A stretch of 10,501 nucleotides of DNA, from contig KL568548.1 of assembly GCA_000715605.1 (NCBI GenBank), forward strand, positions 16,438-26,938. The letters run 5' to 3'. Origin of the DNA: Streptomyces speibonae. GTDB lineage: Bacteria > Actinomycetota > Actinomycetes > Streptomycetales > Streptomycetaceae. Both the position numbers and the translations under genes were made by a program. The first letter of the stretch is position 1; every line of letters starts with the position of its first letter. Of the stretch, positions 7,036-10,501 are shown one piece after another. Under the pieces are notes generated by a model. The model saw only the letters and a program-made list of their open reading frames with translations, ran no database searches and was not told the DNA's origin.

Positions 7036-7054
7036 GAACCGGCTATGACGGTTC
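7036..7054. promoter_or_regulatory. Palindromic operator candidate, copy 1 (GAACCG-N7-CGGTTC)
   Basis: GAACCG and CGGTTC form a perfect 6-bp inverted repeat with the 7-nt centre GCTATGA. A near-identical copy lies exactly 42 bp downstream (7078-7096). This copy sits 41 bp before the epoxide hydrolase start, well placed to control the leftward promoter. Binding by the adjacent CGNR regulator is inferred from position only. Confidence 0.6.
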
Positions 7055-7077
7055 TAGTGCGTGTTCTCGCCCGCATG

Positions 7078-7096
7078 CAACCGGCTATGGTGGTTC
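7078..7096. promoter_or_regulatory. Palindromic operator candidate, copy 2, overlapping a leaderless CGNR promoter
   Basis: CAACCGGCTATGGTGGTTC repeats copy 1 with three changes and keeps an AACC/GGTT palindrome. Its centre contains TATGGT (7086-7091), a TANNNT -10 match that ends 6 nt before the ATG at 7098. Transcription should therefore start at or next to that ATG, and a protein bound here would block the promoter. No Shine-Dalgarno sequence is visible, consistent with a leaderless message. Confidence 0.55.
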
Positions 7097-7097
7097 C

Positions 7098-7673
7098 ATG
7101 CGTGCCGGGTTCCCTGACTTCCGCCTCGGATCCGTGCTGGCGACCAGTTTCACGGGGACCTTGTCCGAGCGTCATGGCGACTCCGTGGAGCGCATCCCCA
7201 CGCCGCGACGGCTCGTCGACTGGCTGGCGGTGTACGGCCTCGACGTGGACTCCTGCACTCCCGACCAGCTCGACCTCGCCCGGGAATTGAGGGAGTCGAT
7301 CCACGCGGCCGCGACCGCGGCAGCGCTCCAGGACACCTTGCCCGCATCCGCTGTCCGGATTCTCAATGCCCGCAGCAGCCAGGGCCGGGCCGCGGCGATT
7401 CTGACACCCGAGGGCGAGCGCCGCTGGCGGCTCGGTCCGGCCTCCGGCCTGGAGGATGCCCTGGGCGTGATCGCCGCCGACGCGATCAGCATCATCGCAG
7501 GTGAACGGGATGGACGGCTGGCCCTGTGCGCCTCACCGACGTGCCGAGCCGCCTTCTTCGACACCAGTCGGAGCCGCACCCGCCGGTGGTGCGACATGAA
7601 TACGTGCGGCAACCGCCAGAAGAAGGCACGTTTCCACGCCAAGCAGCGCGAAAGCGCCCCCTTGGCAGGGTGA
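7098..7673 (+). CDS. CGNR zinc-finger / ABATE-domain transcriptional regulator
   Basis: This encodes 191 residues, the usual length of the family. The N-terminal part (about residues 1-135) fits the ABATE (DUF1470) stress-sensing domain, with 'DWLAVYGLD' and 'LARELRESIHAAA'. The C-terminus is a CGNR zinc finger: Cys144 and Cys149 in 'CASPTCRAAFFD', then Cys165 and Cys170 in 'WCDMNTCGNRQKKARF'. The finger is thought to bind DNA. The start at 7098 is set by a candidate leaderless promoter inside a palindromic repeat directly upstream. The gene is divergent from the epoxide hydrolase, and the two operator-like repeats suggest it represses itself and that enzyme. The ligand or stress signal is unknown. 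Nothing looks broken, and all four zinc ligands are present. Confidence 0.93.
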   Translation: MRAGFPDFRLGSVLATSFTGTLSERHGDSVERIPTPRRLVDWLAVYGLDVDSCTPDQLDLARELRESIHAAATAAALQDTLPASAVRILNARSSQGRAAAILTPEGERRWRLGPASGLEDALGVIAADAISIIAGERDGRLALCASPTCRAAFFDTSRSRTRRWCDMNTCGNRQKKARFHAKQRESAPLAG

Positions 7674-7999
7674 TCACTGCCGTCGCGTGAGCCGACTGAG
7701 CTGCCGAGTTCTGTCCGCGACTACGCCCCGAGCGTGTTGGCCCGCCCCGGCACGGTCAGCGTCAGCGTCGCGCGCCGCAATCTCTCGCAGGTTTCTCGCC
7801 AATACGGCGCATTCCCGCGAGGGTTCCGTGCCCATAGCCTCGGGCGCGGGTGCGCCCGGAGCAGATCGGCACCGTCCGGGCAGGCAGCCGTGCGTGCGGC
7901 CTCCGGGGCGGGGGCGCCGGCGCACCGCGTCCCGGCGCAGCGCGGGACTCATGAACAGCGAGGCTCGGATGGTCGAGTTCGCTCGGAGCAAGGGAAGTG
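7674..7999. other. Gap of about 325 bp without a confident gene
   Basis: No open frame here has a recognisable product. The frame that continues the CGNR gene past its stop stays open to a TGA at 7998-8000. Its first third (about 7710-7780) shows strong third-position G/C bias, as if it once coded, but it lacks a good start and has no family match I know. A minus-strand frame (7674-7991) is rich in Arg and Ala and looks like a shadow. The second half is very G+C-rich and contains a strong hairpin at 7841-7858. The promoter for the SRPBCC gene should lie near its right end, but no clear hexamers are seen. Confidence 0.5.
7841..7858. terminator. Strong short hairpin downstream of the CGNR gene, possible terminator
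   Basis: CGGGCGC (7841-7847) and GCGCCCG (7852-7858) pair perfectly over 7 bp around a 4-nt GGGT loop. It lies 168 bp after the CGNR stop. There is no T-tract, though Streptomyces terminators often lack one. It could equally be a chance structure in a very G+C-rich stretch. Confidence 0.35.
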
Positions 8000-8479
8000 A
8001 TGGGCATGAAGGGGTTCTACGACGTCACGGCGGAGTCGCGGGCGACGGCGTCGGCGGTATGGTCCCTGCTGGTGGATGCGCACAGCTGGCCCCGGTGGGG
8101 GACGGTGGACGCCCTCGTCGCGGACGCGTCGGAGCGCCTTTCGCCCGACGGACGTGACGAGGTGGGAGCGGTACGGGCGTTCCGCACGGGAGACGTCGTC
8201 ACGAGCGAACGCATCACCGAGCTGCGGCCCGACGAGCTCTTCGCCTATGAGGGCGCCAACAACCCCTTCATGGAGAACTACTCGGCTCGTGTCACGCTGA
8301 AGGAGAGGAGCGAGGGAGGCGTGGAGATTCGCTGGAGCGGGGAGTACGACGTGTCGAGCGACGTCCACGCCCTCCTTGCGCCCGAGTTGAGGCAAACCAT
8401 GCAGCGCATGGTCACGGGACTTGCCGAAGCCGCAGAACGTTCCTCCTCGGCGCGGGACGTGGACGTGTCGGAGTCGTGA
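8000..8479 (+). CDS. SRPBCC (START/polyketide-cyclase fold) family protein
   Basis: This encodes 159 residues from the ATG at 8000, the usual size for this fold. In-frame GTG at 7997 and ATG at 8006 are alternatives; AAGGGA at 7990-7995 is the only nearby Shine-Dalgarno-like sequence and could serve the ATG at 8000 or 8006. Family features are 'ATASAVWSLLVDAHSWPRWG' near the N-terminus, a middle with alternating strands ('VGAVRAFRTGDVVTSERITEL', 'YSARVTLKE', 'VEIRWSGEYD'), and a long C-terminal helix 'LLAPELRQTMQRMVTGLAEAAE'. SRPBCC proteins form a deep hydrophobic pocket that binds lipids or polyketide-like ligands; some are cyclases, and many have no known activity. The next gene is an AraC regulator on the same strand, which may control this one. 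The substrate is not predictable. Confidence 0.9.
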   Translation: MGMKGFYDVTAESRATASAVWSLLVDAHSWPRWGTVDALVADASERLSPDGRDEVGAVRAFRTGDVVTSERITELRPDELFAYEGANNPFMENYSARVTLKERSEGGVEIRWSGEYDVSSDVHALLAPELRQTMQRMVTGLAEAAERSSSARDVDVSES

Positions 8480-8484
8480 GGCAC

Positions 8485-8513
8485 GGGCCCGGCGGAAACC
8501 GCTGCCCGGGCCC
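8485..8513 (+). terminator. G+C-rich hairpin after the SRPBCC gene, probable terminator or attenuating structure
   Basis: GGGCCCGG (8485-8492) pairs with CCGGGCCC (8506-8513). An inner CGG/CCG pair closes an AAA loop, leaving a small bulge on the 3' side. The hairpin begins 6 bp after the SRPBCC stop. No T-tract follows. Its position supports starting the AraC gene at 8560 and not inside the hairpin at 8476. Confidence 0.5.
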
Positions 8514-8559
8514 CTCGCGGGAGCAGCGATTCGACACAGGCGGCTACGACGGTCCGGAG

Positions 8560-9399
8560 ATGTCGTCATACGCCACCCGGACCCTGTCGAGCTGGGACGA
8601 CGCGGGCTGGCGGGCGCTGCTCCTCCAGCGGTTCACGCATGCTGAAGCGGTCGAACTGCTCACCCTGCCGGCGTCCGCGTCCCACCATTTCTGGCTGATC
8701 ACGAGCGGTACCGGCAGCATGAGCGTCCGGTCGACGACGGACAGGTGGCAGCACGTTCCCATCAGGGCCGGACGTCTCGGCAGGGCGACTCCAGGTGTTC
8801 CCACCGACGTTCGCTACACCTCCGAGAGCCCGATGACCACCCTCCAGGTTCACCTGCCGGTCGATGCGGTCGACCGGGTGAGGGCACAGTTCGATCTCGC
8901 TCCGGTGGCGCCCGAGCCGGTCGGGGAGGAGCCCCTTGGTGACGAGCTGATCGCTTCCCTGATGCGCTCCCTGGCAAAGGCCGCCGAGCAGAAGGCGGAC
9001 CCGCTGTACGCGGACAGCGCAGCGGAGTTTCTCGCGGTCCATCTGGCGACCCGTGGTGGGCGGCTGACGCCCCGACTGCCCGAGCGGGAGGACCCGCGGG
9101 TCCGCAGAGCCGTCGCGATGATGCGTGAGAACGTGCACCGCCAGCTGACGCTGGCCGAGCTCGCGGGAGAGGTGCACCTGAGTCCGTATCACTTTCTGCG
9201 TGTCTTCAAGCAGGCCACCGGTCGGACGCCGGGGCGCTATCTCACGCGCCTGCGCATAGCGGAGGCGGCACGCCTGCTCGACGCGGGCAAGCCCGTGGGG
9301 GAGGTGGCGGTTCTCAGCGGATTCTCCAGTGCCGGGCACCTGTCGACGGCGTTTCTGCGCGAGACCGGCATGCGCCCCTCGCAGTACCGCTCCCGCTGA
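8560..9399 (+). CDS. AraC-family transcriptional regulator
   Basis: From the ATG at 8560 it encodes 279 residues. A GTG at 8476 that overlaps the SRPBCC stop (GTGA) would add 28 residues, but those read through a strong hairpin and look unlike a protein N-terminus. The chosen ATG has GGAG directly before it, poor spacing, so the start is not certain. The N-terminal part (about residues 15-125) resembles the AraC-type ligand-binding cupin domain, with 'FWLITSGTGSMSV' and 'RAGRLGRATPG'. The C-terminal 100 residues carry two helix-turn-helix units: 'LTLAELAGEVHLSPYHFLR' (about 196-215) and 'PVGEVAVLSGFSSAGHLSTA' (about 245-265), ending in the family motif 'GMRPSQYR'. It may regulate the SRPBCC gene or itself; the ligand is unknown. 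Confidence 0.94.
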   Translation: MSSYATRTLSSWDDAGWRALLLQRFTHAEAVELLTLPASASHHFWLITSGTGSMSVRSTTDRWQHVPIRAGRLGRATPGVPTDVRYTSESPMTTLQVHLPVDAVDRVRAQFDLAPVAPEPVGEEPLGDELIASLMRSLAKAAEQKADPLYADSAAEFLAVHLATRGGRLTPRLPEREDPRVRRAVAMMRENVHRQLTLAELAGEVHLSPYHFLRVFKQATGRTPGRYLTRLRIAEAARLLDAGKPVGEVAVLSGFSSAGHLSTAFLRETGMRPSQYRSR

Positions 9400-9469
9400 G
9401 TGGTCCGCCCGCAGCTGCCGCTCGCGAGGTTCCGGTCGGGACAAGCCCTTGGCCGGCCGCTACCGCTTT

Positions 9470-9500
9470 CGGCGGACGCGAAACGCGGTGGCGTCCGCCG
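9470..9500 (+). terminator. Perfect 10-bp inverted repeat, probable terminator of the AraC gene
   Basis: CGGCGGACGC (9470-9479) and GCGTCCGCCG (9491-9500) are exact reverse complements around an 11-nt loop. It lies about 70 bp after the AraC stop and before the next gene. No T-tract is present, which is common for this group. An alternative smaller hairpin (CGCG-AAA-CGCG) sits inside. Confidence 0.6.
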
Positions 9501-9534
9501 CCTCGAGCTGCGACGATGCGCCTGCTTCCCAGGG

Positions 9535-9542
9535 GAAAGGGG
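9535..9542 (+). promoter_or_regulatory. Ribosome binding site GAAAGGGG for the gene starting at 9546
   Basis: The purine run ends 3 nt before the GTG at 9546. An in-frame ATG at 9516 lies upstream of this site and has no Shine-Dalgarno sequence, so the GTG is preferred. Confidence 0.5.
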
Positions 9543-9545
9543 CCC

Positions 9546-10501
9546 GTGTTCGTCTTCGTGTGTGTGGGGTGCGGAGCCGAGTTGACCGTCCCACTGTCCC
9601 AGGTCGCCCTTCCGCCCCACGCCCGCCAGAAGTACGGGAACGGGGCTCAGCTCCCCGTGCTCATGGAGTCGGGGACGTTCGCCGTGGATCCGGATCCGTG
9701 GGGCGGCCCGTGGCGGGGGTGGGACGAGGCCGGTCCGGGCGAGGCGGAGGCGCGTGGCATCTACGCGCCGGTTCCCGCGCTGTCCGAGAGAACCGCCGGG
9801 GCGTTCGTCGTCGCGCCCGGTGATGTCCGGGGGACCCGGCTGATTCCCGGGAAGGACGACAGTGCGTGCTGTGGCCTCGACGGGGGCGACGGGCCCAATC
9901 TGGCGTGCGAGGCGTGCGATCTGCCCGTGGCGGCCCGGGTCGACGACTGCTCGCTGTGGCAGGTGGTGCGGCTCGGCTCGGACGCCGTACGGCGACGGCG
10001 CGTCGGCGGTCGCCTCGACGTCCCGCTGCCCTGGGCGGAAGTGGTGGAGCGCGCCGAGAGGACGCCCCCGTTCGAGCCCATCGCCACGTGGGGAGGGCGG
10101 TCCGGGACCGGTCATTACTGGTCGTGGAGTCCCCGGTGGGAGGCGGCGGCCGGGCAGGCGCTCGCCCACTTGCTGGTGGCCTCCGAGGGGCGGCCGGTCA
10201 CGGTGCCCGAGGGGCTGACCTCGGATGTCTTCCAGCGCGTGCTCGATGCCTTGTTGCCCGCGGGACCGTCGGCGCGGTGCGCCGCCCTGGCCGGGCCGGG
10301 GCGGCCCGACCCCGACGCGGGCGTCGACATCCTCCTCGTACCCGTCCACCCTCAGACGGGGCGGCTGTGGACGGCGGACGGTCCGGCTGCGTCCGCGTAC
10401 CCGGTGCCGCTGCCGCTGGGGGTGTGGCTGTGGCTGGTGTCTCCGCAGCCGCAGTTGCCCGTGCCGGCGTCCGGCGGGCTGCCCGCGGATGTCCTGCGCG
10501 A
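9546..10501 (+). CDS. Cys-rich hypothetical protein, conserved in Streptomyces (3' truncated by the window)
   Basis: A frame from the GTG at 9546 stays open to the right edge, giving 318 complete codons without a stop and strong third-position G/C. The N-terminus 'FVFVCVGCGAEL' has a CxxC pair (Cys6, Cys9). A second Cys cluster follows: Cys108, Cys109, Cys121, Cys124 and Cys135, within 'CCGLDGG', 'ACEACDLPVA' and 'DDCSLW'. This suggests metal binding, probably zinc, though no catalytic motif is visible. Trp-rich segments such as 'DPWGGPWRGWDEA' and 'GHYWSWSPRWEAA' are present. From memory, similar proteins of unknown function are common in Streptomyces genomes and begin with the same CVGCGAEL pattern. 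No function is proposed. It follows a terminator and is probably its own unit. Confidence 0.78.
   Translation, partial: MFVFVCVGCGAELTVPLSQVALPPHARQKYGNGAQLPVLMESGTFAVDPDPWGGPWRGWDEAGPGEAEARGIYAPVPALSERTAGAFVVAPGDVRGTRLIPGKDDSACCGLDGGDGPNLACEACDLPVAARVDDCSLWQVVRLGSDAVRRRRVGGRLDVPLPWAEVVERAERTPPFEPIATWGGRSGTGHYWSWSPRWEAAAGQALAHLLVASEGRPVTVPEGLTSDVFQRVLDALLPAGPSARCAALAGPGRPDPDAGVDILLVPVHPQTGRLWTADGPAASAYPVPLPLGVWLWLVSPQPQLPVPASGGLPADVLR

Noticed and set aside
6278..7048. A 256-residue plus-strand open frame
   Set aside because: It is antisense to the epoxide hydrolase, whose catalytic residues are all present in the other frame.
7665..7681. GGCAG/CTGCC inverted repeat over the CGNR stop codon
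   Set aside because: The arms are only 5 bp and the structure is imperfect, so it is not a convincing terminator.
7674..7991. A 105-residue minus-strand frame in the gap after the CGNR gene
   Set aside because: It is Arg/Ala-rich, has no ribosome binding site and no known family, and the better third-position bias is on the other strand.
8514..8559. A separate promoter for the AraC gene
   Set aside because: A TTCGAC at 8530-8535 resembles a -35, but no TANNNT -10 lies at a suitable distance.
8566..9444. A 292-residue minus-strand open frame
   Set aside because: It lies antisense across the whole AraC gene and has no recognisable domain.
9237..10349. A 370-residue minus-strand open frame
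   Set aside because: It is Pro/Arg/Gly-rich low-complexity sequence, covers the end of the AraC gene, and opposes the Cys-rich plus-strand gene, which has clear codon bias. It is a shadow frame of G+C-rich DNA.

Overview
The window looks like a chromosomal segment of a Streptomyces or closely related high-G+C actinomycete. Most of it is very G+C-rich with strong third-position G/C bias, and it uses GTG and TTG starts. Several of its families are typical of this group: a DUF5753 helix-turn-helix regulator with a DUF397 partner, a CGNR zinc-finger regulator, and an orphan anti-sigma-like ATPase. No RNA genes, CRISPR array, insertion sequence or integrase were seen.

Layout. The left edge (2-148) is the tail of a plus-strand gene that resembles DUF5996 proteins. 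It converges on a small DUF1801 gene (173-538, minus). Divergent from that is the largest gene (683-3829, plus). It encodes a 1048-residue protein with a phospholipase-D-type nuclease domain, an SF2 helicase motor and a C-terminal DUF3427 domain. This is the architecture of SauUSI, a single-protein type IV restriction enzyme that cuts DNA carrying modified cytosine. Its coding sequence is less G+C-biased than the right-hand half of the window.

Right after it comes a regulatory trio of the kind found around WhiJ in Streptomyces. It has a minus-strand HATPase protein (3848-4558) with an extra helical C-terminus, a plus-strand XRE/DUF5753 regulator (4715-5557), and an overlapping DUF397 small protein (5560-5760). 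The divergent promoter region between them holds a perfect tandem 11-bp repeat, a good operator candidate. The restriction gene and the trio together (about 550-5760) look like one accessory, possibly acquired block.

The right half is more ordinary. A minus-strand epoxide hydrolase (5810-6994) is divergent from a CGNR/ABATE regulator (7098-7673). The short region between them carries two near-identical palindromic repeats 42 bp apart, the second of which touches the regulator's start codon. After a gap of about 325 bp without a confident gene come an SRPBCC/START-fold protein (8000-8479) and an AraC-family regulator (8560-9399), with hairpins after each. The window ends in a Cys-rich protein of unknown function (from 9546), cut off at the right edge.

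The most interesting content is the SauUSI-like enzyme with its WhiJ-type neighbours, and the two repeat-based operator candidates. No clearly new multigene system can be demonstrated from sequence alone.
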